Shown in pieces: positions 14,843 to 23,530 of a stretch of DNA of 31,621 nt (position 1 is the first letter of the stretch; each line of letters starts with the position of its first letter). A program made the position numbers and the translations under genes. Source of the stretch: an uncultured Collinsella sp. (lineage in GTDB: Bacteria; Actinomycetota; Coriobacteriia; Coriobacteriales; Coriobacteriaceae); assembly GCA_900541245.1 (NCBI GenBank), contig UQIS01000032.1, positions 1-31,621 on the forward strand. The letters are read 5' to 3'. The notes below the pieces were generated by a model, which was given only the letters and a program-made list of their open reading frames with translations, was not told the origin of the DNA and did not search any database.

Positions 14843-17500
14843 ATGAGTGCTGACTACCCGTCAATGACTACGGCCGAGATTCGCTCCAAGTTCCTCAACT
14901 TCTTTGAGGAGCGCGGTCTTAAGCTCTATCCTTCTTCGTCTCTTGTTCCCGACGATCCTTCGCTGCTGCTTGCCAACGCCGGCATGAACCAGTTTAAGGA
15001 GTACTACCAGGGCAAGAAGACCATGAAGGAGATCGGCGCGATTTCCTGCCAGAAGTGCGTCCGCACCAACGACATCGATTGCATCGGCGAGGACGGCCGT
15101 CACCTGTCCTTCTTCGAGATGCTCGGCGACTTCTCTTTTGGCGGCGTCTCCAAGGAGCAGGCTTGCGCCTGGGCCTTTGAGCTCATCACCAAGGAGTTCA
15201 AGCTGCCGCTCGACCGCCTGTACTTCACCGTCTTTACCGAGGACGACGAGACCCACGACGTGTGGCGTTCTCTGGGCGTTGCTGAGGACCACATCTCCCG
15301 CCTGGGCGAGGACGATAACTTCTGGGCCGCTGGCCCCACCGGTCCCTGCGGTCCGTGCTCAGAGATCTACTTTGACATGGGCGAGGAGGTCGGCTGCGGC
15401 AGCCCCGACTGCAAGCCTGGCTGCGACTGCGACCGCTTCCTGGAGTTCTGGAACCTCGTCTTTACCCAGTACGACCGCCAGGAGGACGGCTCCATGCCGG
15501 AGCTGCCGCACCGCAACCTCGATACGGGCATGGGCCTGGAGCGCATGGCCGCCATCATGCAGCACAAGACCGCCAACTACGACGGCGATCTGATGCAGCA
15601 CCTCATCAAGCTGGGCGAGAAGATTAGCGGCAAGACCTATGACGCCGACGATTACTCTGGCGCCAGCCGCTCCCTGCGTATCATCGCCGACCACTCCCGT
15701 GCCGTCGACTTTATGATCTCGGACGGCATCCTTCCCGGTAACGAGGGTCGCGAGTACGTCCTTCGCCGCCTGCTCCGTCGTGCCGTGTTCCACGGTTGCC
15801 TGCTGGGCATCGAGGGCGCCTTCCTGACCAAGTTCATCGACGAGGTTAACGCTCAGATGGGCGAGGCTTATCCCGAGCTGCTCAAGAATGTCGCGCTCGT
15901 CAAGGGTATCGTCGCCTCCGAGGAGGAGCGCTTCTCCACGACGCTCGACAACGGCCGCGTCTATCTGGACGAGGCCCTGGCAGCGCTTGCCGAGGGCGCC
16001 GTGCTTCCGGGCGATGTCGCCTTTAAACTGCACGACACCTTTGGTTTCCCCATCGATCTGACCGTCGAGATCGCCGGCACCGCTGGCCACGACGTCGATA
16101 TGGACGGCTTCACTGCCTGCATGGAGGACCAGAAGGCCCGCGCCCGCGCCAATGCCAAGGGCGACGCCTGGGGCAGCTTCAACGACGTGTGGGTCGAGCT
16201 TTCGGACAAGGTCGCAGCGACCGAGTTCGACGGCTATGACAACGATGTGATCGAGGGCGCCAAGGTTGTCGCCATCGTGCGCAACGGCGAGTCCGTCGAG
16301 TCTGCTGCCGCCGGCGAGGATGTCGAGGTTGTGCTCGACCGCACCCCGTTCTATGCCGAGATGGGTGGCCAGCAGGGCGATGCCGGCAAGCTTTCCGCCG
16401 AGGGCGTTGTTCTGACCGTTGCCGACACCAAGACCCACAACGGCCTGTATGCCCACGTCGCGCACGTTGCCGAGGGCACGCTGACTGTCGGTGCCGCTGT
16501 TACCGCCGCGCTCGACGCCGAGCGCCGTGGCTTCCTGCGCCGCAACCACACCGCCACTCACCTGCTCGACGCCGCCCTTAAGCAGGTCCTGGGCGAGCAT
16601 GTCTCCCAGGCCGGTTCGCTGGTGACGCCCGAGCACCTGCGCTTTGACTTCACGCACTTCGAGGCCCTGTCCTCCGAGCAGCTCAAGGCTGTCGAGGACC
16701 TGGTCAACCAGCAGATCTTCGCTTCCAAGCCGGTTGTGACCCGTGTCATGGGCATCGACGAGGCTAAGGCTGCCGGCGCTGTCGCTCTGTTTGGAGAGAA
16801 GTACGGCGATGTTGTCCGCGTCGTCTCCGTGGGCGCCGAGGACCAGCCGTTCTCCCGCGAGCTCTGTGGTGGCACTCATGCCGCCAATACCGCCGAGATT
16901 GGCCTCTTCAAGATCATTTCCGAGTCCTCCACGGGCTCCAATGTCCGCCGTATCGAGGCCGTGACCTCTAAGGGTGCCCTCGACTACATGGCCGACCGCC
17001 TGGCGCTCGTTGACGCCGCCTCCGCTGCGCTCAAGTGCCGCGTCGACGAGGTTCCCGCCCGCGTGGAGAACCTGCAGGCCGAGCTGCGCGAGACGTCCAA
17101 CAAGCTCAAGAAGGCGCTCACTGGTGGCTCCTCCGATGCGATCTCCAACGCCATCGAGGGTGCTGTCGAGCTGAATGGCTACAAGCTCGTTGTTGCTGAG
17201 CTTCAGGGTCTCGAGGCCGCTGACCTGCGCAACGTTTGGGATACCGTGCACCAGAAGGTCGCCGGCCCTGTCGCCTGCGTTGTTGCCAGCGTGACCGAGA
17301 AGGGCACCCCGGCCCTGCTCGCCGCCGGCTCCGATGACGCCGTGAAGGCCGGTTTCCACGCCGGCAACGTGATCAAGCAGATCGCGGGCCTGGTCGATGG
17401 TCGCGGTGGCGGCCGTCCCAACATGGCCCAGGCCGGTGGCAAGAACGCTACCGGTATCGCCGATGCCCTTGTGGCCGCCAAGACCGCGCTCGGCGCCTAA
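14843..17500 (+). CDS. alaS: Alanine--tRNA ligase
   Basis: Charges tRNA-Ala; class II synthetase with an editing domain and a C-terminal DHHA1 domain. The N-terminal catalytic motif ends in the R-F-like segment (IRSKFLNFFEERG), GPCGPCSEI is near 170, and the editing zinc ligands are His569/His573 (NHTATH) and Cys675/His679 (CGGTH). The glycine-rich DHHA1 segment GRGGGRPNMAQAGG is near the C-terminus. I start at ATG 14843 (885 aa), which has GAGGAG 7 bases upstream and gives the normal N-terminus (MSADYPSMTTAEIRSK). A Cys-rich insertion (CGSPDCKPGCDCDR, about 190-205) lies in the catalytic domain, as in many bacterial AlaRS. First gene of the alaS-ruvX-mltG operon. Confidence 0.97.
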   Translation: MSADYPSMTTAEIRSKFLNFFEERGLKLYPSSSLVPDDPSLLLANAGMNQFKEYYQGKKTMKEIGAISCQKCVRTNDIDCIGEDGRHLSFFEMLGDFSFGGVSKEQACAWAFELITKEFKLPLDRLYFTVFTEDDETHDVWRSLGVAEDHISRLGEDDNFWAAGPTGPCGPCSEIYFDMGEEVGCGSPDCKPGCDCDRFLEFWNLVFTQYDRQEDGSMPELPHRNLDTGMGLERMAAIMQHKTANYDGDLMQHLIKLGEKISGKTYDADDYSGASRSLRIIADHSRAVDFMISDGILPGNEGREYVLRRLLRRAVFHGCLLGIEGAFLTKFIDEVNAQMGEAYPELLKNVALVKGIVASEEERFSTTLDNGRVYLDEALAALAEGAVLPGDVAFKLHDTFGFPIDLTVEIAGTAGHDVDMDGFTACMEDQKARARANAKGDAWGSFNDVWVELSDKVAATEFDGYDNDVIEGAKVVAIVRNGESVESAAAGEDVEVVLDRTPFYAEMGGQQGDAGKLSAEGVVLTVADTKTHNGLYAHVAHVAEGTLTVGAAVTAALDAERRGFLRRNHTATHLLDAALKQVLGEHVSQAGSLVTPEHLRFDFTHFEALSSEQLKAVEDLVNQQIFASKPVVTRVMGIDEAKAAGAVALFGEKYGDVVRVVSVGAEDQPFSRELCGGTHAANTAEIGLFKIISESSTGSNVRRIEAVTSKGALDYMADRLALVDAASAALKCRVDEVPARVENLQAELRETSNKLKKALTGGSSDAISNAIEGAVELNGYKLVVAELQGLEAADLRNVWDTVHQKVAGPVACVVASVTEKGTPALLAAGSDDAVKAGFHAGNVIKQIAGLVDGRGGGRPNMAQAGGKNATGIADALVAAKTALGA

Positions 17501-17517
17501 GAACCTAAGTAGTCGCT

Positions 17518-17946
17518 GTGGTCGCGCTTGCGCTGGACATAGGGGAGACCAGGATTGGCATCGCCGTCTCGAGCCGTGATGGCAAGATGGCGATGCCTGT
17601 CAAGGTGCTTCCGGCTGCCGAGGTCACTGGCATGGCAAAGACGTTTCGCTACCTGGTGGAGGACTGTGAGCCCGATATCCTGGTAAGCGGACGTCCCTTG
17701 ACCATGGCCGGTGAGCCCGGCCCCCAGGCCGAGCGCGTCGCCGCCGTGGCCCAAAAGATTGCCGACGAGCTCGAACTTCCTCTGGAGTTTGAGGACGAGC
17801 GTCTGTCCTCGCAGGAGGCCAAGCGAATCCTGCGAGAGCAGGGACTCAGCGAAAAGCAGATGAGGGGCAAGATTGACATGATCGCCGCCAGCCTTTTCTT
17901 GCAGACATGGCTCGATCGTAAAAACGAGGAGGTTTCGCATGCCTAG
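17518..17946 (+). CDS. ruvX: Putative Holliday junction resolvase / pre-16S rRNA nuclease (YqgF)
   Basis: A 142-residue RNase H-fold nuclease. Active-site acids are Asp7 (ALDIGETRIGIAVS), Glu94 (EDERLSS) and Asp120 (KIDMIAA). The YqgF family is needed for final 16S rRNA 5' maturation in E. coli and was also proposed to resolve Holliday junctions; the sequence does not choose between these. The GTG start at 17518 has no strong ribosome site, and coupling to alaS, 17 bases upstream, may matter. alaS-ruvX-mltG is a common order. Its end overlaps mltG by 8 bases. Confidence 0.92.
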   Translation: MVALALDIGETRIGIAVSSRDGKMAMPVKVLPAAEVTGMAKTFRYLVEDCEPDILVSGRPLTMAGEPGPQAERVAAVAQKIADELELPLEFEDERLSSQEAKRILREQGLSEKQMRGKIDMIAASLFLQTWLDRKNEEVSHA

Positions 17947-19372
17947 CGCTTCCGATCCGCGCCGGCAGAGTCGTCAGGGTCAGCCCTCGTCGCGCCCTAC
18001 TCAGCCTGGTCAGCGCCCTGCGCAGCCGACGCAGCGCGCAGCTCAGCCTGCCGCGCGCCCGGCGCAGTCCTTCTCTCGTTCGGCCCAACCTGTTCAACGG
18101 ACGGGTCAGCAGCCTTCTGCTCGTTCGGTTCAGCATTCGGCTTCTCACGCGGCTCAGCAGCCCACTGCTCGTACGGCCCAGCCTGCAGGCGGCACCCGCT
18201 TTAAGCAGCAGGCACCTACCCAGCGAACGCAGGCCCCCCAATCACATTCGCATCACGCTCGTGGTTCGCATGGCGTTGCTCCGGCGACCCGCTCGAGCTA
18301 CAACACGCATGCTCGTCGCGGTGCTCAAAAGAAGAGTTCTCCGGTTCCCATGATCATCGGCGTTGTGTTGGCGGTGCTCGCGCTTGCCGCGATCGTTTTC
18401 TTTGTCGTGCCAGCCGTCAAGGGCTTCTTTGGCGGTGAGGGTGCGAAAGTCGTTGCAGGCCAGCAGGTTACTATCACGATTCCCGATGGTGCCTCGGGTG
18501 ACAGCATCGCTTCGATTCTCTCCGAGAACCATATCGTAGAAAATCCCAAGGATTACTATGCGGCGGTGAAAAAGCTCAACGCCGATATGTCGCTCAAGCC
18601 TGGTGATTATTCGTTCACCACACTCATGGATGCGACCAAGGTTGTTCAGCAGCTCATGGAAGGCCCCAACGCGGGCTCCAATACGCTGACTATCCCTGAG
18701 GGCCTGACGGTCGATCAAGTCGCCGACCGTGTGGCCCAGGCCTACGACAGCATCTCTAAGGAAGACTTCCTCAACCAGGCCAAGGCCTCCAACTACGTGG
18801 ACGACTATAGCTTCCTCAAGGGCGCCGCCAACGATTCGCTCGAGGGTTTCTTGTTCCCCAAGACCTATTCGCTGGGCGATTCGCCGACGGCCGATGACGT
18901 GATTCGCGCCATGCTCGATCAGTTTAAGACCGAGTACAAGTCGCTTGACTTTGCGAGCTGCGAAGCCAAGATCAAGGAACGCTACGGCGTGGAGATGTCC
19001 GACTACGACATCGTCAACTTGGCCTCTATCGTTGAGCGCGAGGGCCTCAACGCCGATCAACGTGCGCACGTGGCCTCGGTCTTCTACAACCGCCTTGCCG
19101 GCAAGCTCGACGGTCTGCGCTATCTCAACAGCGATGCGACCATGATGTATGTCACCGGTGGCGAGGTTACCGCCGACGACCTGCAGAGCGATAGTCCGTA
19201 TAACACCTATAAGCACGAGGGCCTACCGCCCACGCCCATCTGCTCTCCGTCGCTCGAGGCACTCAAGGCCACGCTTGAGCCGACCGACTCCGATGACCTG
19301 TATTTCTACATTACGCAGGACGAGGAGTACTTCTCGCAAACCTATGAAGAGCATCAACAGTCTTGGAATTAG
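17939..19372 (+). CDS. mltG: Endolytic murein transglycosylase MltG with long low-complexity N-terminus
   Basis: Inner-membrane enzyme that cuts nascent glycan strands of peptidoglycan. Residues ~1-120 are a Gln/Pro/Arg/Ala/Ser-rich cytoplasmic region built of loose RPAQP-like repeats, with no domain. A membrane helix follows at about 138-160 (PMIIGVVLAVLALAAIVFF). The periplasm-side YceG domain has the LysM-like part (IPEGLTVDQVADRVA) and the catalytic Glu366 in SIVEREG, with PYNTYKHEGLPPTPICSP near the end. ATG 17939 has GAGG upstream and overlaps ruvX. The N-terminal extension is common in actinobacterial MltG but varies widely. Confidence 0.94.
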   Translation: MPSASDPRRQSRQGQPSSRPTQPGQRPAQPTQRAAQPAARPAQSFSRSAQPVQRTGQQPSARSVQHSASHAAQQPTARTAQPAGGTRFKQQAPTQRTQAPQSHSHHARGSHGVAPATRSSYNTHARRGAQKKSSPVPMIIGVVLAVLALAAIVFFVVPAVKGFFGGEGAKVVAGQQVTITIPDGASGDSIASILSENHIVENPKDYYAAVKKLNADMSLKPGDYSFTTLMDATKVVQQLMEGPNAGSNTLTIPEGLTVDQVADRVAQAYDSISKEDFLNQAKASNYVDDYSFLKGAANDSLEGFLFPKTYSLGDSPTADDVIRAMLDQFKTEYKSLDFASCEAKIKERYGVEMSDYDIVNLASIVEREGLNADQRAHVASVFYNRLAGKLDGLRYLNSDATMMYVTGGEVTADDLQSDSPYNTYKHEGLPPTPICSPSLEALKATLEPTDSDDLYFYITQDEEYFSQTYEEHQQSWN

Positions 19373-19373
19373 C

Positions 19374-19871
19374 ATGAGGATTTTTAGCCCCAAACGATAC
19401 GTTGCCTCGGTCGATCGCATCGACCTTGATACCCTGTGGGCCGACGGCAAACGCGCCATTCTGCTCGATCGCGATAACACCCTGGTGCCGCGCGACACCG
19501 AGCAGGTTCCCGCCGCGGTTTCCGCTTGGCTCGACGCCGCCCGCGCCAAAGGCTTTAAGCTGTGCATGGTGTCCAACAACTGGCATCGCGACCAGGTCAT
19601 GAGCTCTGCACGCGAGCTGGGACTCGAGGCCATCAGCCACGCCATGAAGCCGGCGCCGTTTGCCCTCAAGGCGGGTCTTAAGCGCCTCGGCGCCACGGCC
19701 GACGAGGCGGTGCTGATCGGTGATCAGCTCTACACTGACGTGTGGAGCGGCAATTTCGCCGGCGTCGATACCATACTGGTAAAGCCGCAGGCGACGCAGG
19801 ACCTGTGGTATACGCAGATCTTCCGTATCTTTGAGCGCCGGGCCCTGCGCGACCTTCCCTGCGAGGAATAG
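19374..19871 (+). CDS. YqeG-family HAD IIIA-type phosphatase
   Basis: A 165-residue HAD-superfamily hydrolase. Motif I is LLDRDNTLVP with the nucleophile Asp32 and acid Asp34; motif II is MVSNNW; the lysine motif is MKPAPFA; motif III is IGDQLYTDVW. The family resembles Bacillus YqeG and the mitochondrial PGP phosphatase, so phosphatidylglycerophosphate or another phosphoester may be the substrate. ATG 19374 begins 1 base after the mltG stop. In Bacillus yqeG is followed by yqeH-aroE; here it precedes aroK, keeping the shikimate association. Confidence 0.9.
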   Translation: MRIFSPKRYVASVDRIDLDTLWADGKRAILLDRDNTLVPRDTEQVPAAVSAWLDAARAKGFKLCMVSNNWHRDQVMSSARELGLEAISHAMKPAPFALKAGLKRLGATADEAVLIGDQLYTDVWSGNFAGVDTILVKPQATQDLWYTQIFRIFERRALRDLPCEE

Positions 19872-19879
19872 GTTTCGCC

Positions 19880-20413
19880 ATGTCTCAGCACATCAAACAC
19901 GGCTGCGACCATATCTTCTTTATCGGCTTTTTGGGCGCGGGCAAATCGACGCTCGCGCGCAACGTCGGCACCATGTTCAAGCGGCGTTTTATCGATACCG
20001 ACCGCCTGGTCGTGCGCCGTTGCGGTAAGTCGGTAACCGAGATTTTTGAGACCGAGGGTGAGGATCGTTTTCGCGAGCTCGAGACCTCGGCGCTCCGTTC
20101 GCTCCAAAGCGAGCGCAGTCTGTTGGTTTCGTGCGGTGGCGGTATCGTCGAGACGCCGGTGAATATTGAGCTGATGCACGAAATGGGTACGTGCGTGTAC
20201 CTCGAGGGCGACTTTGAGGATTCGATTCGCCAGATTCGTCGGTCCGACACGCGCCCCGATTTCCGCTCGCCCGAGCATGCCGCGCGCTTGTTTGAGCATC
20301 GCCGTCCGCTGTATCGCCAGGCCGCCGATATTACCCTTGATATTCGCAACAAGTCCTTCGAGGACGTTTCCTACCTTTGTGCCGAGATGCTTTTGGAGCG
20401 TGGACTGCTATGA
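19880..20413 (+). CDS. aroK: Shikimate kinase
   Basis: Phosphorylates shikimate at O3 in the chorismate pathway. The 177-residue P-loop kinase has Walker A GFLGAGKST (about 16-24), the shikimate-binding Asp in IDTDRLV, the Arg in RFRELE, the CGGGIV segment and the lid Arg in DTRPDF. All key residues of the family are present, so it looks active. The stop overlaps the next start (ATGA), tying it to the AroB-like gene. Confidence 0.93.
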   Translation: MSQHIKHGCDHIFFIGFLGAGKSTLARNVGTMFKRRFIDTDRLVVRRCGKSVTEIFETEGEDRFRELETSALRSLQSERSLLVSCGGGIVETPVNIELMHEMGTCVYLEGDFEDSIRQIRRSDTRPDFRSPEHAARLFEHRRPLYRQAADITLDIRNKSFEDVSYLCAEMLLERGLL

Positions 20414-21519
20414 TTCGCCGCCAACTGATCAATTTCCAAAACCGCAGCGTCGATGTCCGTGTCGGATTGGGCGCGTTCGATGAGCTGTCGCGTATGTTTG
20501 CCTCGGCTGTGGGCAAGCCTAAGCGCGCGATGGTGGTTTGGAACTCCGCCTCGTCAGAACGTTTTGATGAGGTCGTCGAGCATGCGCTGGTCGACGCCGG
20601 TTTTGCCGTGTCGCAGTTTTCCCTTGAGGTTTCGCCTGCTGGTGCCACGCTGGCCGATGCCGATACTATCTTTGGCGCCTTGTCTGCCAACGGCATTACC
20701 TGCGACGATCTGGTTGTCGCCGTTGGCGATGCCGCAACCTGCTCGGTTGTTAGCTGGTGCGCCAACCAGTGGTGTGGCCGAACCGAGTGCGCGCTGCTGC
20801 CGACGACCTTCGACGCCATGCTCACGGTCGCGACGACCATGAAGCCGCTCATTGCCTCGTCGTCGAATGCGCTTCCCGCTATCGCGTTCCGTCCCGAACC
20901 GGGCTTGGTCGTGTGTGACCTCGACCTTGTTCGCGAGGCGGACCCCGAGGACCTCAAGCTCAGCTATGTGGTACTTGTTGGCACCATGCTTTCGAGCAGT
21001 AAGTCCCGTTGGAATCAGTTTACTGAGACCGTCCCCGAGATTCTCGCGGGCGAGGAGGTCGCGCTCGTCAATGCCGTTCAATGGTCTCAGACTGCTCGCA
21101 AGGACGTACTGATGGCCACGAACCCGATCGCCCGCCATGCGCTCGATTTTGGCAAGACGGGGGAGCGTACCTTGCGCGCTTGCTTGGGCGATGCCGCTTC
21201 GCAGGTCCCTGCCTACCAGCTGTTGTCCGAGGGCATGCGCTTTGAGGCGCGCCTTGCCCACGACGCCTGCGACTTCGATATCGATTACGTCTTTGAGGTC
21301 GATGACTGTCTGGAGGACTTTGGTATCGAGGAACTTGCCTTCGATCTGGAGCCTGCCGCATATATCGAGGAGTTCCGCAGACAGCAGTTCGCGCGCTCAA
21401 ACCGCAGCATGCTGCCGCTGCCCGCGGCACTCGGCGCAATTCGCCTAACGAACGTTGAGGACGAGGTTCTTGAGCGCCATGCTCACGCCTACTTGGCTTC
21501 TCGTAAAGAACTTCTCTAA
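20410..21519 (+). CDS. 3-dehydroquinate synthase-like protein lacking catalytic residues
   Basis: A 369-residue protein with AroB-like layout, in the usual aroB place between aroK and pepP. PTT at 131-133 and the flow LDFGKTGERTLRA...LLSEGMRFEARLA align with AroB's FGHTFGHALE...HGE.VA.GM. However, the GGGxxGD NAD loop is VGDAAT (105-110), the DSSVGGKTG substrate loop is DAMLTVATTM, the Glu of AEVIKYG is missing, and both metal-binding His sites are replaced (Lys249 and a Ser near 273). The frame is intact and codon use matches its neighbours, so it is maintained. It is unlikely to be an active DHQ synthase; a regulatory, scaffold or altered catalytic role is possible. ATG 20410 overlaps the aroK stop. 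Confidence 0.75.
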   Translation: MIRRQLINFQNRSVDVRVGLGAFDELSRMFASAVGKPKRAMVVWNSASSERFDEVVEHALVDAGFAVSQFSLEVSPAGATLADADTIFGALSANGITCDDLVVAVGDAATCSVVSWCANQWCGRTECALLPTTFDAMLTVATTMKPLIASSSNALPAIAFRPEPGLVVCDLDLVREADPEDLKLSYVVLVGTMLSSSKSRWNQFTETVPEILAGEEVALVNAVQWSQTARKDVLMATNPIARHALDFGKTGERTLRACLGDAASQVPAYQLLSEGMRFEARLAHDACDFDIDYVFEVDDCLEDFGIEELAFDLEPAAYIEEFRRQQFARSNRSMLPLPAALGAIRLTNVEDEVLERHAHAYLASRKELL

Positions 21520-21525
21520 GATTTA

Positions 21526-21551
21526 TTGACTTCCATCGTCTTTCGTATCAT
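21526..21551 (+). promoter_or_regulatory. Candidate promoter of the peptidase gene
   Basis: TTGACT at 21526-21531 and TATCAT at 21546-21551 look like -35 and -10 boxes but are only 14 bases apart; TTATTG (21523-21528) gives 17. It lies directly before a structured leader. Confidence 0.45.
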
Positions 21552-21556
21552 GTTGA

Positions 21557-21619
21557 GGGGCGGGTTTTCAATCGGTTGCGGATCGCATGCGATTCCGTCG
21601 TTCGGTTGAGACCCGTCCC
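21557..21619 (+). promoter_or_regulatory. Long structured 5' leader hairpin upstream of the M24 peptidase
   Basis: GGGGCGGGT (21557-21565) pairs with ACCCGTCCC (21611-21619); after a one-base bulge, TTCAATCG (21567-21574) pairs with CGGTTGAG (21603-21610). The apical part contains the 12-bp palindrome ATCGCATGCGAT (21582-21593) flanked by CGGA/TCCG. There is no T-tract after it, so it is not an intrinsic terminator. It ends 32 bases before the start codon. I cannot match it to a known riboswitch class. Confidence 0.55.
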
Positions 21620-21651
21620 GTCTATCTTGAGACAACAAGAAAGGAATCTGC

Positions 21652-22782
21652 ATGTCTGAGTTTGCTGCCGGTCCTGCCGGTCGTATCGAGCGTGTCCGTG
21701 CCCTGATGGCCGAGCGTGGCTACGATGCCATCGTGGTGCGCGACGAGGCCAACCTTCGTTGGCTTACGGGCGTGAAGGGCGTCTTCGACTACACCTTCGA
21801 GTTCCCGCACGCTGCGTTTATTACGGTCGACCAGTGCCTGTTCCACACCGACTCGCGCTACCTCAACAGCTTTGAGGAGAACACGCCCGCCGGCAGCCCC
21901 TGGGTCTACGACATGGACGAGGGTACCATCCCCGGCTGGGTCGCCGGCAAGATTGCGGCTAACAAGTGCCGTGTCTGTGCTGTCGAGGACGATATGCAGA
22001 TTAACTTCTACCAGGGTATTCAGCGCGGCCTGGAGGACCGTTCCGTCGCCTGCATGCTGCCGCTGATGCACGACGACATCCGCAAGATGCGCGCCATCAA
22101 GGATGCCGAGGAGATCGAGCTCATGCGCCATGCACAGTCGATCACTGACGCCGCCTTCCAGCACATGCTCGGCTTTATTAAGCCCGGTATGACCGAGAAG
22201 CAGGTTCGCAACGAGCTCGAGAACTTTATGTTCGCCAACGGCGCCGACAGCCTGGCCTTCGGCTCCATTGTGGCGAGCGGCCCCAACACCGCCAACCCGC
22301 ATGCCGTGCCGAGTGACCGTGTCATCGAGAAGGGCGACTTCGTCCTCATGGATTACGGCGCGGGCTACTGCGATTACCGCTCCGATATGACGCGCACTGT
22401 CGTGATGGGCGAGCCCACCCAGGAGCAGCTCGACCTGTACGCACTCGTGCGCCGCACGCACGAGGAGTGCGTCGCCGCCATCCATCCGGGCGTTGAGGGT
22501 AACGACATCTTCAAGCTTTCCAAGAAGATCATCGGTGATGCCGGCTATGGTGATTACTACAACCATGGTCTGGGCCACGGCGTGGGCATCGACATCCACG
22601 AGCTGCCCAACTTCAACCGCAGCAAGAACACCATCGAGATCGGCTCGGTTGTCACCATGGAGCCCGGCGTCTACCTGCCCGGCGTGGGCGGCGTGCGCCT
22701 TGAGGACTACGGCGTGGTCACCGAGAACGGCTACGAGCCCTTCACCAAGACCCCGCACGACCTGCACGTTATCGACTGCTAG
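21652..22782 (+). CDS. pepP: M24 family Xaa-Pro aminopeptidase/dipeptidase
   Basis: Cytoplasmic metallopeptidase that cleaves next to proline. The N-terminal creatinase-like domain covers about 1-130. The catalytic domain has all five metal ligands of the pita-bread fold: two Asp in DYGAGYCDYRSDMTRT, His in HGLGHGVG, Glu in TMEPGVY and Glu in RLEDYGVV. At 376 aa it matches YqhT/PepQ-type enzymes; PepP versus PepQ cannot be decided. ATG 21652 has AAAGGA 7 bases upstream. It sits before efp, as in many Gram-positive genomes, and both relate to proline-rich protein handling. Here a terminator and new promoter separate them. Confidence 0.93.
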   Translation: MSEFAAGPAGRIERVRALMAERGYDAIVVRDEANLRWLTGVKGVFDYTFEFPHAAFITVDQCLFHTDSRYLNSFEENTPAGSPWVYDMDEGTIPGWVAGKIAANKCRVCAVEDDMQINFYQGIQRGLEDRSVACMLPLMHDDIRKMRAIKDAEEIELMRHAQSITDAAFQHMLGFIKPGMTEKQVRNELENFMFANGADSLAFGSIVASGPNTANPHAVPSDRVIEKGDFVLMDYGAGYCDYRSDMTRTVVMGEPTQEQLDLYALVRRTHEECVAAIHPGVEGNDIFKLSKKIIGDAGYGDYYNHGLGHGVGIDIHELPNFNRSKNTIEIGSVVTMEPGVYLPGVGGVRLEDYGVVTENGYEPFTKTPHDLHVIDC

Positions 22783-22805
22783 TCTACTTCGGTAGATAGT
22801 TTGGG

Positions 22806-22848
22806 GCGGGGCGTTCGGATCGATTCGGACGCCCCGCGTTCTCTTTTT
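22806..22848 (+). terminator. Terminator of the peptidase gene
   Basis: A 14-bp stem (arms 22806-22819 and 22824-22837, starting GCGGGGCGT and ending ACGCCCCGC) is followed by GTTCTCTTTTT. Confidence 0.93.
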
Positions 22849-22879
22849 ATGCGCTCGCTGCAGGCGCCGTCTGCAAGTG

Positions 22880-22885
22880 TATAAT
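22880..22885 (+). promoter_or_regulatory. -10 box of the efp operon promoter
   Basis: A perfect TATAAT lies 58 bases before the efp start, in a short gap after a terminator. A clear -35 is not visible at 16-18 bases upstream (CTGCA-like). Confidence 0.6.
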
Positions 22886-22942
22886 TTCTGTCGTATGTAA
22901 TTTGGACGCTTGTGCGTTCTGCCCATAACAAGAAAGGTCGCT

Positions 22943-23506
22943 ATGCCTACCATTTCTACCGCCGACTTCAAGAACGGCCTCGGTCTCCGCATCAAGGACA
23001 AGGTCTACACCATCGTCGAGTTCCAGCATGTCAAGCCGGGCAAGGGCGGCGCGTTTGTGCGCTACAAGACCCGCGACATCAAGAGCGGCCGCGTCGTCGA
23101 GAACACCTGCAACGCCGGCACCAAGTTCGAGAGCGTCATGCTCACCACCCGTGAGTTCCAGTACCTCTACAACGATGGCACCGACTACATCTTCATGGAC
23201 AACGAGTCCTATGAGCAGGTTCCCGTTCCCGAGGACATGGTGGGCGAGAACTCCAAGTGGCTGCGCGAGAACGACGTCTGCCAGCTGCTCTTCGCCGACG
23301 ATGAGCTCATGGGCGTGACCCCGCCGATGTTCATCGAGACCACCATCGTCCAGACCGACCCGGGCTTTAAGGGCGACACCGTCCAGGGTTCCACCAAGCC
23401 GGCCACGATCGATACCGGCGCTGTCATCCAGGTTCCCATGTACCTCAACGAGGGCGAGGTCATCAAGGTTGACACCCGCGACGGCAAGTTCGTCTCCCGC
23501 GTCTAG
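22943..23506 (+). CDS. efp: Translation elongation factor P
   Basis: Binds the ribosome between P and E sites and relieves stalling at polyproline. The 187-residue protein has the three beta-barrel domains of EF-P; the tip loop of domain I is KPGKGGAFV (31-39) with Lys34 at the apex. No EpmA, EarP or YmfI-type modification gene is in the window; the PGKG loop is like that of several Gram-positive EF-Ps thought to work with simple or no modification. ATG 22943 has AAAGG upstream. First gene of a seven-gene operon. Confidence 0.96.
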   Translation: MPTISTADFKNGLGLRIKDKVYTIVEFQHVKPGKGGAFVRYKTRDIKSGRVVENTCNAGTKFESVMLTTREFQYLYNDGTDYIFMDNESYEQVPVPEDMVGENSKWLRENDVCQLLFADDELMGVTPPMFIETTIVQTDPGFKGDTVQGSTKPATIDTGAVIQVPMYLNEGEVIKVDTRDGKFVSRV

Positions 23507-23530
23507 CAACCAAATCTTCTAGGAGGACTC

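Noticed and set aside
15359..17359. 666-codon open frame opposite alaS
   Set aside because: Same cause: antisense shadow of a high-GC gene, with Gly/Leu/Val-rich meaningless protein.
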